Part shown: piece by piece, positions 8,531 to 16,345 of the stretch
Layout: the number at the start of each line of letters is the position of its first letter
How positions within the stretch are numbered: position 1 is the first letter of the stretch
Assembly (NCBI GenBank): GCA_013388545.1
Contig: JACAFB010000008.1
Span: 100,266 to 164,265, forward strand
Length of the DNA: 64,000 nt
Reading direction: 5' to 3'
Source: Ignavibacteriaceae bacterium
GTDB lineage: Bacteria > Bacteroidota > Ignavibacteria > Ignavibacteriales > Ignavibacteriaceae
Notes under the pieces: model-generated
Seen by the model: only the letters and a program-made list of their open reading frames with translations
Database searches by the model: none
What the model was told of the DNA's origin: nothing
Made by a program: the position numbers and the translations under genes

Positions 8531-9856
8531 TTATTTCTTAATAAATTTTCTTTCCCTAAGAATTGTTTCAATTGTTATGGATCCAATTTCCTGCAGATCA
8601 TACTTAACTCTTGTATGTGGCTTGTTAATTTTAATGTATCTGCCCAAATCAATTGGAGTACCAATAATAACCGAATCGCATTTGGTTCTGTTGATTGTGG
8701 TTTCAAGATCTTTCATCTGCTGATCGCCATAACCCATAGCGGGAAGCAGCTTCCCGATGTCAGGATATTTTTCAAAAGTAGCCGTAATTGACTTAACTGT
8801 ATAAGGTCTTGGGTCGACAATTTCTTTAGCTCCAAGTTTCTGGGCAGCCACAACACCGGCACCGTATTTCATTTCGCCGTGTGTTAAAGTTGGACCGTCT
8901 TCAACAACAAGAACTCTTTTACCGCGGATCAATTCAGGTTTTTCAACTGTAACCGGTGATGCACCTTCGATAAGTGTCGCCCCGGGATTCACTTTATGAA
9001 TGTTCTCTCTTACAGTCAAAATATTTTTTGCATCGGCAGAATCAATTTTATTTATTATTGCAACATCTGCTAATCTTAAAGAAGTATTTCCCGGATAGTA
9101 GCTCATTTCGTGTCCCGGTCTGTGAGGGTCAACAACTGTAAATGTCAGATCAGCTTTATAAAATGAAAAATCGTTGTTGCCTCCATCCCATAAAATCACA
9201 TCTGCTTCTTTTTCGGCTTCACGAAGTATAGCTTCATAGTCAACCCCTGAGTAAATAACTCCTCCGCGTGCAATATGCGGTTCGTATTCTTCAATCTCTT
9301 CAATTGTGCAGTTATGTTTTTTAAGATCGGAGTAGGCGGCAAAACGCTGAACTTTCTGCTTTACCAGATCTCCATAAGGCATTGGATGACGGATTGCTAC
9401 AACTCTTTTCCCTGCTTTTGAAAGTATTTCGACTATTTTTCTGGAAGTCTGTGATTTACCACTTCCGGTTCTTACAGCGAGTACTGCTATAACCGGCTTT
9501 TTACTTTTTATCTGAGTTTCAGCCGCTCCAAGTAATCTGAACGAAACTCCTGCTGCATTTACGATAGAAGCTTTAGTCATAACATATTCCATCGGAACAT
9601 CGGAATATGAAAAAACAACTTCATCAACTTTTAATTTTTTGATCAGGTTAACCAGTTCTTTTTCCTCGTAAATTTTTATCCCGGATGGATAGAGTTTACC
9701 GGCAAGCTGTTTGGGATAAGTTCTTCCTTCAATATTAGGAATTTGTGTTGCTGTAAATGCGACTACATTATATTCATCCTTATCTCTGAAAAATACATTG
9801 AAATTATGAAAATCGCGGCCAGCCGCTCCCATTATCAACACGTTCTTTCGAGCCAT
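8531..9856 (-). CDS. Cyclic 2,3-diphosphoglycerate synthase-like P-loop NTPase
   Basis: The 441-residue protein matches the COG2403-type family. It opens with MARKNVLIMGAAGRDFHNFN, a Rossmann-like N-terminal domain, followed by a P-loop domain with Walker A VRTGSGKSQTSR and a conserved ILWDGGNNDFSF and VVDPHRPGHE region, then VVEDGPTLTHGEMKYGAG. Family members include the archaeal cyclic 2,3-diphosphoglycerate synthetase, which makes an osmolyte/thermoprotectant; the role in mesophilic bacteria is uncertain and many entries are called GTPases. The start is supported by GGAG about 10 nt upstream. It stands alone on the minus strand with an inverted repeat behind it. Confidence 0.82.
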   Translation of the reverse strand: MARKNVLIMGAAGRDFHNFNVFFRDKDEYNVVAFTATQIPNIEGRTYPKQLAGKLYPSGIKIYEEKELVNLIKKLKVDEVVFSYSDVPMEYVMTKASIVNAAGVSFRLLGAAETQIKSKKPVIAVLAVRTGSGKSQTSRKIVEILSKAGKRVVAIRHPMPYGDLVKQKVQRFAAYSDLKKHNCTIEEIEEYEPHIARGGVIYSGVDYEAILREAEKEADVILWDGGNNDFSFYKADLTFTVVDPHRPGHEMSYYPGNTSLRLADVAIINKIDSADAKNILTVRENIHKVNPGATLIEGASPVTVEKPELIRGKRVLVVEDGPTLTHGEMKYGAGVVAAQKLGAKEIVDPRPYTVKSITATFEKYPDIGKLLPAMGYGDQQMKDLETTINRTKCDSVIIGTPIDLGRYIKINKPHTRVKYDLQEIGSITIETILRERKFIKK

Positions 9857-10302
9857 AAGAGTACTCTCCTTTATGCTTTAATTTGAATTGTTTGACAAAA
9901 TATCTTTAAGTAATTGTGATATAATTATAAGAATTATTGCCTCAAATTTACAGGTTTTTGCACTACTTTCCTCGCGCGGAAAGTCTAAATACCTATTAAA
10001 CATTTGAAAGCAAGTAACGCAATAAAACCAGAATTTTGAGTAATATTGACAGGAATTTTTACCCCAACGTCGAATTGGTTCTTTTAATTATGAAATAATA
10101 GTTACTTCAAAGTTTTGAATTTACTTTCGATTTCACTTTTTATCGGAGGTGCTGGTTACAATTATTTTAGCGCCAATATATCAGAGATTTCTTCATAAGT
10201 TTCATCCCGATGTTTATGTTTTAGCGGAAAAAGAAAGCAAACAGGATTATCCTTCGAATGAATCTTGAATTAACATTCCCCCGAATCAATCAATCCAGAT
10301 AA
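9857..10302. other. Intergenic region with a possible short gene remnant
   Basis: This 446-nt stretch separates two minus-strand genes and must contain the promoter of the P-loop gene. On the plus strand a GTG at 10149, preceded by CGGAG, opens a 39-codon frame to TGA at 10266-10268 with a coding-like composition (LAPIYQRFLHKFHPDVYVL in part). It could be a tiny gene or the tail of a lost one; I recognise no family. Nothing else was seen. Confidence 0.35.
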
Positions 10303-12711
10303 TTATTTGAGCAAAATCAGTTTCAGATTTTTGTACTGTTGATTGAACCGGATTCTTGCAAAGTAAATTCCCGAACTTGCTTTACTTCCATTACTATTCA
10401 AACCATCCCAGGTTACTTCATATGTTCCTGAAGGTTTTTGTTCATTAATGAGTGTTGCAACTTCCTTACCCAGGATATCATAGATCTTTAACGTAACCAA
10501 TCCAATATCAGATTTGCCATTTTGCAAATCAGAAGCAGGGGGAATTGTAAATCTTATTACAGTGCTTGGATTAAATGGATTTGGATAGGCAGATATTTGA
10601 AGTTCTGACGGGGGAAAGAAATTCTCATCAACTGATGTAACGATATTTACTGATCCCGGCGATGGCTGCATAAAAACCCAGTTTGAAGAACCATCCGGTG
10701 ATCGTCCGAATGATGTATCAGTGATCTGCTGGCCGAAAGTAATTGAATCAATAACAGTCAATCCGTCGTTCTCCGTAATTGCTAAAAACTCACCGCTGGC
10801 ACTCAATTTAAAGTTAGTATGAATTCCTGGTTGAGTTTCCTGTTCATCACACCAGATTATCAGGTGTGCTGCCGGATCAATAAAAAGATTTGGCTGTGTG
10901 AACTGCCATTTGGTTAGGTTGTCACTTTTATCTGTCAAATATTTTCCTGTCAACAATATTGGTGAAGAGGTTGGATTAAATAATTCTATCCAATCATCAA
11001 ACTCGCCGTTAGGATCTGGATAAACATTGTCATTGTCTGCCATGAATTCATTTATCAGAACATTATCAGCCGTTGGATTTTGCGTTTTAATCAAAATTGA
11101 TTTGCTTCGCGGATAAATTTGTGACTGGTTTTGATTGTCGGTAACAAGCACCTTCAGATAGCCGGTTTTACCTGCACCAAATGGGGGAATTACTCCACTC
11201 CATCTGTCTGCTTCGTCAACCTTTTGAGTATTGGCAACCGGAGAAAAATTCATCGGGAAAATCTGAGTTTGCGCACCTTCAGGTGTAAACTGAATTTCGA
11301 CATTGCTTATTCCTTCATTACTGAAAGCTGATACAAAAACAAAAATTGAATCAGTTCCTGAAGGATTTTTTGGTTCAAATTCAATTTTGTAGGCGATCGG
11401 TTTAGCAGATAAATAAAATAATTGAGATTGAATGGTTGCGTTTCGGAAATTTACGAACTGTTTAAGCCCATATTTTACGTGCTGATTGCTGTAGCTTGTT
11501 TCCGAATATGAATCAAAAAAATCATTGGTTGTAAATCCGTAGTCTTTTGTTCGAAAAGTGTCGCTCAGTGCAGCACCGGTGATCATACTTTTAATATTAT
11601 CAATGCGGGTTGACCAGTGATTTAGTTTATAAACATTTTCACTGTAAAATTCTATAAAATGTGTATAAAGATTTCGGTACTGATTATTTGAAATCAATCT
11701 TTCAGCTAAAGGTCTGTAACCCGAAACTATTTTGGGAAAATTATAAGGATCTGCAAAGCCCCAATCTATATTGAACCAGTCAATTCCATAAGTGTTGTCA
11801 TAATCATATGGGATCAGGTGAAAAATATCCTTCGTGGGTTCGTGGTATAAATAGTAATTGTTTTTCAATGACCAGTAGTCATCCCATTCTCCGAACAAAA
11901 TATTCATAGCAAAATACTTTAAGGCTTCATGTACTTCGATAACAGATTCTATTGAATCGGCAAAACTATTTTCAGGAGTGTTATTCAAAACCTCAATCAA
12001 TCTAACAAGCTTTGAAAAATCACCTTGTCCCTCGTTGGTTTTTAGTTCATAAACAGGTCTGCCGTTTTCGTTAAGGTTTTTATAAAGTTGAGGATCACTG
12101 CCGATATAAACTAAATCTGCAGGGTAAAGACATTTCCAGAGGTTTCCCGAATCATCATCATAGTTCTTTGAAAGAAACTCATCATCAATATGTTCAACTG
12201 AGATGTAGAGCCCGTAATACTGTCCGTTGATATAAACTTTCACATGATTTGCTCTGCTGGCATTTAATCCTATTGTGTTGAAATGATCAAAACAAAGTTT
12301 ACTACGTATTATCGATGGATCATTATGTTCGCCATTCAGGTTCAGCTTATCAACTCCATAAAATTCTCTTCCCGGAATAAATGTATTGAATGAAACCTTA
12401 AACGATTTTTTCTGAGAATACCGGGAAGTATTTCCGCGCAGCCTGAAACCGATAGAATCAACTGTTTCATCAATCCAGTTATTCTGAAATCTGAAAACCG
12501 CGTAATGCTCAATCTCGCTTTCAACGTTTTGATAAATCCAGTCCAGTGTGTCGGGGTGAATGGTTATATCTACTCTCGCTAAATGGCTGTCGTCATAGAG
12601 TTTCCAGCTTTCATCCTGCTGTGCGAAAAAGGGATAGAAGTTTGAGAGTGAGATTAAGAGAATGAAGGAGAGATAAACGGTTTTAAAATTATCAGGAATA
12701 TTCATTTTCAA
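10303..12711 (-). CDS. Secreted CotH-kinase-family and lamin-tail-domain protein with type IX sorting domain
   Basis: The 802-residue protein has a signal peptide (to about residue 30). A CotH domain covers roughly residues 40-400, with FRLRGNTSRYSQKKSFKVSF, NGQYYGLYISVEHIDD and the acidic motif YDYDNTYGIDW that marks the atypical kinase site. A lamin-tail domain follows at about 545-680 (NVLINEFMADN, DDWIELFNPTSS). The sorting domain starts PNPFNPSTVIRF and ends with a GIYFARIRF and LKLILLK pattern. CotH kinases phosphorylate secreted proteins in spore formers; in this phylum such fusions occur on exported surface proteins of unknown target. A perfect 7-bp hairpin (10511-10530) encodes the DLQNGKSD insert of its sorting domain. 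Confidence 0.88.
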   Translation of the reverse strand: MKMNIPDNFKTVYLSFILLISLSNFYPFFAQQDESWKLYDDSHLARVDITIHPDTLDWIYQNVESEIEHYAVFRFQNNWIDETVDSIGFRLRGNTSRYSQKKSFKVSFNTFIPGREFYGVDKLNLNGEHNDPSIIRSKLCFDHFNTIGLNASRANHVKVYINGQYYGLYISVEHIDDEFLSKNYDDDSGNLWKCLYPADLVYIGSDPQLYKNLNENGRPVYELKTNEGQGDFSKLVRLIEVLNNTPENSFADSIESVIEVHEALKYFAMNILFGEWDDYWSLKNNYYLYHEPTKDIFHLIPYDYDNTYGIDWFNIDWGFADPYNFPKIVSGYRPLAERLISNNQYRNLYTHFIEFYSENVYKLNHWSTRIDNIKSMITGAALSDTFRTKDYGFTTNDFFDSYSETSYSNQHVKYGLKQFVNFRNATIQSQLFYLSAKPIAYKIEFEPKNPSGTDSIFVFVSAFSNEGISNVEIQFTPEGAQTQIFPMNFSPVANTQKVDEADRWSGVIPPFGAGKTGYLKVLVTDNQNQSQIYPRSKSILIKTQNPTADNVLINEFMADNDNVYPDPNGEFDDWIELFNPTSSPILLTGKYLTDKSDNLTKWQFTQPNLFIDPAAHLIIWCDEQETQPGIHTNFKLSASGEFLAITENDGLTVIDSITFGQQITDTSFGRSPDGSSNWVFMQPSPGSVNIVTSVDENFFPPSELQISAYPNPFNPSTVIRFTIPPASDLQNGKSDIGLVTLKIYDILGKEVATLINEQKPSGTYEVTWDGLNSNGSKASSGIYFARIRFNQQYKNLKLILLK
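10511..10530. repeat. Hairpin inserted in-frame in the CotH-protein sorting domain
   Basis: GATTTGC-CATTTT-GCAAATC is a perfect 7-bp stem with a 6-nt loop. It codes for extra residues between the RFTIP strand and VTLKIYDILGKEV, the same place where the M14 sorting domain has its hairpin insert. Confidence 0.5.
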
Positions 12712-12810
12712 TCCGTGTTTTAATCTTTAAATGCTCCACAAAGTTCTGTAAAAGATTGCTAAATTACTATCACAAAAAATTTTATTTCGATAAAATCAAA
12801 GAGAATAAAA

Positions 12811-14274
12811 ATGAAAATTTTATTAATTCTGATCATATCTGTTTTTTCGGTATTTGCTCAAAACAATTTACACTTTGAGGATTATTTTCTCGATGAAACC
12901 CTGAGAATCGATTATTATCACATCGGTGATTCTAAATCTGAGATGATTACTATCGACAAACTTTTTCGCTACGGGAGCTGGGCTGGACGCTTGGTTCATC
13001 TTGTTGACAAGTTGAACAACGGCAAATACTATGTAAAAATCTATGATGCTGCATCCGGAAAATTAATTTATTCCAAAGGATTTGACACACTTTTCGGAGA
13101 ATATGCTTCAAGCGATGATGGGGTGAATGGAATTACAAAAAGTTTTCATGAATCAGCAATCATTCCTTTCCCAAAGAATAAAATAATTTTTTCACTTGAA
13201 AAACGTGATATTAACCAGGTCCTTAATGAAATATTCCGCACTGAAATTGATCCGACAAGCATTTTCATAATTAAAGATAAAATTATTGATGCAACTGTTG
13301 AAATTCTGAAACCTGTACTCAACGGCGATCCGCATAAAAAAGTAGATATAGCAATTCTTGCTGAAGGTTATTCGAAAGATGAAAAAGTTAAATTCGAAAA
13401 AGATCTTAACCGTTTTATTGAATACTTTTTTGAACAAGAACCTTACAAATCGCAAAAAAGCGATTTCAACATTTATGGAATCTTCAAACCATCTGAACAA
13501 TCTGGAACTGATTTACCAGGTGCAGATATTTTTGTAAATACTGTGTTGAGCACTACTTTTTGGACACTCGGCTCTGAAAGATACCTTATGACAGAAGATA
13601 ACAAATCAATGCGGGATCTTGCTTCTTTTGTGCCTTATGATGCAATTTATATTCAGGTTAATCATCCACGTTACGGCGGCGGCGGAATTTATAATCAATA
13701 TTGCACCTACACTACTGATAACCAATTTGCAAAGTATTTATTCACACACGAGTTCGGCCATTCTTTTACAGGGCTGGCTGATGAGTATTACACTTCAGAT
13801 GTTGCGTATAATGATTTATTCAAACCAACTGTTGAACCTGTTGAACCAAACATTACAGCTTTACTTGATCCAAATAATGTTAAATGGAAAAAGTATCTAA
13901 GCAATGGAATTGAAATTCCAACACCCTGGGAAAAGGAAGAATTTGACAGATTCAGTTACGAATGGCTTAAGGAAAGAAACAGGCTAAACAGCTACATCGC
14001 AGAATTAAAACGAAACCGTGCACCCGAAGAGCAAATTAAAACTGCTGAAGAAGAATATGCAATTAAAGATAAAAAGCAGTCAGAGAAAGTTGATAAATAT
14101 TTAATGAGTAGTAAATACTGGAACAAAGTCGGAGCGTTTGAAGGAGCGGGATACTTGCCAAAAGGACTTTACAGGCCAATGCTTGATTGCATAATGTTTT
14201 CTAAAGGCGATAAACCCTTTTGCAAAGTTTGTGAAGAAGCGATAAAAGAGGTAATTAAAAGTTACACTGAATAA
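12811..14274 (+). CDS. Secreted M64-family (IgA peptidase-like) metallopeptidase
   Basis: The 487-residue protein starts with a signal peptide (MKILLILIISVFSVFAQ). Residues near 180-190 read VDIAILAEGYSKDE, which opens the M64 catalytic domain, and the zinc site THEFGHSFTGLADEYY at about 311-326 gives the HExxH plus downstream Asp/Glu. A C-terminal region with CIMFSKGDKPFCKVCEEAI carries three Cys, as in other M64 proteins. There is no type IX sorting domain, so it may be periplasmic or released otherwise. It probably acts as an endopeptidase on envelope or extracellular proteins; actual IgA cleavage is not implied. It stands alone, divergent from the CotH gene. Confidence 0.87.
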   Translation: MKILLILIISVFSVFAQNNLHFEDYFLDETLRIDYYHIGDSKSEMITIDKLFRYGSWAGRLVHLVDKLNNGKYYVKIYDAASGKLIYSKGFDTLFGEYASSDDGVNGITKSFHESAIIPFPKNKIIFSLEKRDINQVLNEIFRTEIDPTSIFIIKDKIIDATVEILKPVLNGDPHKKVDIAILAEGYSKDEKVKFEKDLNRFIEYFFEQEPYKSQKSDFNIYGIFKPSEQSGTDLPGADIFVNTVLSTTFWTLGSERYLMTEDNKSMRDLASFVPYDAIYIQVNHPRYGGGGIYNQYCTYTTDNQFAKYLFTHEFGHSFTGLADEYYTSDVAYNDLFKPTVEPVEPNITALLDPNNVKWKKYLSNGIEIPTPWEKEEFDRFSYEWLKERNRLNSYIAELKRNRAPEEQIKTAEEEYAIKDKKQSEKVDKYLMSSKYWNKVGAFEGAGYLPKGLYRPMLDCIMFSKGDKPFCKVCEEAIKEVIKSYTE

Positions 14275-14691
14275 ATTTCTTTGAGTCTTTTTTCCAAAAG
14301 CTGGCTGCATCCAAATCGGAAATCCTTCGAAGTATAAACTGATGTATCCGTTGGAAGTTGAATTCTAACTCTAAAATTACCATGAAAAAATTGTGGAATA
14401 ATTTCTTTACCTGAATCCGGATATCATCTTACGGTTGCTTAACTATCGCAGCTCAAAATTAGCTGCCGGGAATTAGTTAATTCATCAATAAAATTGAAAG
14501 TAGCTTTGAAGGCCATTGCACGAGCAATTAATAATGCGAATAAAAAATTATGATCGTTTTCAATTTTACATCTATTCTCTTAATAATTGAGTTAAATAAT
14601 ATTCAATGAAGTAAACTGACAAATTCAAGTGTTTCTGATATTATCTTTAATTTTGGGAAGTAAAAATTGAAACTTGAAAGCTTTATTAACA
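14275..14691. other. Intergenic region, no convincing gene
   Basis: This 417-nt stretch has a perfect 6-bp palindromic pair GAATTA-GT-TAATTC at 14470-14483. A short plus-strand frame ending TGA near 14550 (ALKAIARAINNANKKL) may be a gene tail remnant, but it has no start or recognisable homology. The promoter of the AMP nucleosidase gene should be here. Confidence 0.4.
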
Positions 14692-15465
14692 ATGAAAACA
14701 AAACTTGACATAGCAAAAAACTGGCTTCCGCGATACACAGGAACCAGGATCGATGAGTTTGGTGATTATATGCTGCTTACAAACTTTCAGAATTACGTTG
14801 AGAAATTTTCTTGCAGGTTTAATTGTGATATCAAAGGAATTGGCAGACCGATGCAAACCGCAACAAATTCAGGCGGTTTATCGATTATTAATTTTGGAAT
14901 TGGATCGGCTAATGCCGCCACTATCATGGACCTGCTTGTTGCACGCTCTCCAAAAGCTGTTTTATTTCTTGGCAAATGCGGTGGACTAAAACGTTCTACT
15001 GAAATCGGGCATTTTATTCTTCCAACTGCTGCAATAAGAGGAGAAGGAACAAGCGATGATTATAAACCCAAAGAGGTTCCTGCGTTACCATCTTTTAAGC
15101 TTCATAAATTTGTTTCCGGAAAGATTGTGGAGCGCGGACTTGAGTACCGCACAGGTGTTGTTTACTCGACAAACCGGAGGGTTTGGGAGTGGGATGATAA
15201 TTTTAAAAAATATCTTAAAACTCTTTCTACAATAGCAATTGATATGGAAACAGCTACATTGTTTATAGTCGGATTAGTCAATGAAATTCCGCGCGGGGCA
15301 CTTCTTCTCGTTTCCGATATTCCAATGATTCCTGAAGGTGTAAAAACAGAAGAATCAGATAAAGTTGTTACTGAAAAATATTCCGATCTCCATCTTGAAA
15401 TTGGTATTGAAGCAATGACAGAAATTGAATTAAAGGGCGAAAAGATAAAGCACTTCACTTATTGA
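14692..15465 (+). CDS. amn: AMP nucleosidase
   Basis: The protein (257 residues from ATG at 14692) reads MKTKLDIAKNWLPRYTGT at its start and holds INFGIGSANAATIMDLL, FLGKCGGLKRSTEIGHFILP, AIRGEGTSDDY and IAIDMETATLFIVG. These match the short Bacteroidota-type AMP nucleosidase of the purine nucleoside phosphorylase superfamily, which hydrolyses AMP to adenine and ribose 5-phosphate. A TTG at 14674 would add six residues, but ATG agrees with family starts. The stop overlaps the convergent PAP2 gene by 7 nt. Its purine theme may relate to the degradation cluster 15 kb away, but it is also a common housekeeping enzyme in this phylum. Confidence 0.88.
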   Translation: MKTKLDIAKNWLPRYTGTRIDEFGDYMLLTNFQNYVEKFSCRFNCDIKGIGRPMQTATNSGGLSIINFGIGSANAATIMDLLVARSPKAVLFLGKCGGLKRSTEIGHFILPTAAIRGEGTSDDYKPKEVPALPSFKLHKFVSGKIVERGLEYRTGVVYSTNRRVWEWDDNFKKYLKTLSTIAIDMETATLFIVGLVNEIPRGALLLVSDIPMIPEGVKTEESDKVVTEKYSDLHLEIGIEAMTEIELKGEKIKHFTY

Positions 15466-16169
15466 GGAGGGTGATTTTCTTTAATTTTTTCAATTTCAAA
15501 TTGTGATCTCAGATTCTTTGTAAGTATGTGAACTATAGATGTTAAACCAATCCAGAAACCTCCTGCTGCCCATCCTGCAATAATTTCAAAAATATTGTGT
15601 GCACCGACAAAAATCCGGCTTAAACCAATAACGAATGAAATTATTAATGCAGAGATAATACAAAATTTTTCGGTTCTGATATGACGTGAATGCTCAAAGA
15701 TAAGGTTTAGGATTGTTAAGTAAACTATAAGAGACATCATCGAGTGCCCGCTTGGAAAACTCATTTCTTTTTCCTGGAACAAAAGATTGATCACATTAAA
15801 AAAAGCACCCGAGTAAATATATTTCAGAAGAAGCAAAAACAATCCGCCGGCAATAGAGATAACCAGAAGTCTGAAAAGTTTTTCATACTTTTTTTTCAAT
15901 AAAAAATAACAGCTAATAATTATAACGAGAGAAGAAGTTATCGTAAAACCACCCAGTGCCGAAAAATCATTCATTATCTGGACAAACCAACCGGGGCCAT
16001 ATGTACCTGACCAGGTGTCAGTTTTTCCTAATGAATTCAGAAGAAAATTTTCTATCGAATTATTGATTTCTGTCGTTGATAAGCTATAAGCAGCGAAGAA
16101 AAAAACAAATGAGATTGCTGCTATTACGGAGTATTTTAACAGACGTCGTTTATGGTGGTCGGGTATCAC
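15459..16169 (-). CDS. PAP2-family membrane phosphatase
   Basis: The 236-residue protein has about six membrane segments. Family motifs are visible: PSGH in FPSGHSMMSL, and SRIFVGAHNIFEIIAGW, which supplies the second catalytic His. The first motif (KxxxxxxRP) is not clear: FQEKEMSFPSGH lies directly after a loop with Lys, so motif 1 may be degenerate. The acidic partner of the second His is Glu (HNIFE) where Asp is usual. Such enzymes dephosphorylate undecaprenyl pyrophosphate, phosphatidylglycerophosphate or phosphatidate. The gene is convergent with AMP nucleosidase. Confidence 0.87.
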   Translation of the reverse strand: MIPDHHKRRLLKYSVIAAISFVFFFAAYSLSTTEINNSIENFLLNSLGKTDTWSGTYGPGWFVQIMNDFSALGGFTITSSLVIIISCYFLLKKKYEKLFRLLVISIAGGLFLLLLKYIYSGAFFNVINLLFQEKEMSFPSGHSMMSLIVYLTILNLIFEHSRHIRTEKFCIISALIISFVIGLSRIFVGAHNIFEIIAGWAAGGFWIGLTSIVHILTKNLRSQFEIEKIKENHPPQ

Positions 16170-16282
16170 AATTATTCCTTTTTTATTTTTTTCCTTAATA
16201 AGATAACTTATCCTGAGAAATATATAAAGCTGATGAATGACGATTTTAACTTTATAAAAATATTTAAGTCAAAATAGTGCTA

Positions 16283-16290
16283 TAATTTTG
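16283..16290 (+). promoter_or_regulatory. Candidate Bacteroidota-type -7 element upstream of the GWxTD gene
   Basis: TAATTTTG matches the TAnnTTTG consensus recognised by the primary sigma factor of this phylum and lies 55 nt before the start codon. No good -33 TTTG is visible at the usual spacing, so support is weak. Confidence 0.3.
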
Positions 16291-16345
16291 AAATCCGGGC
16301 TTCTAAAGATTGGTAAAAAATTATTATGGATTTTAGGTTTGATTT

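Noticed and set aside
8429..8791. Plus-strand frame of 120 codons
   Set aside because: It lies opposite the P-loop gene and the adjacent inverted repeat; the minus-strand protein has clear family motifs.
13619..13900. 93-codon plus-strand frame inside the M64 peptidase gene
   Set aside because: It is a shifted reading of the zinc-site region of a clear metallopeptidase.
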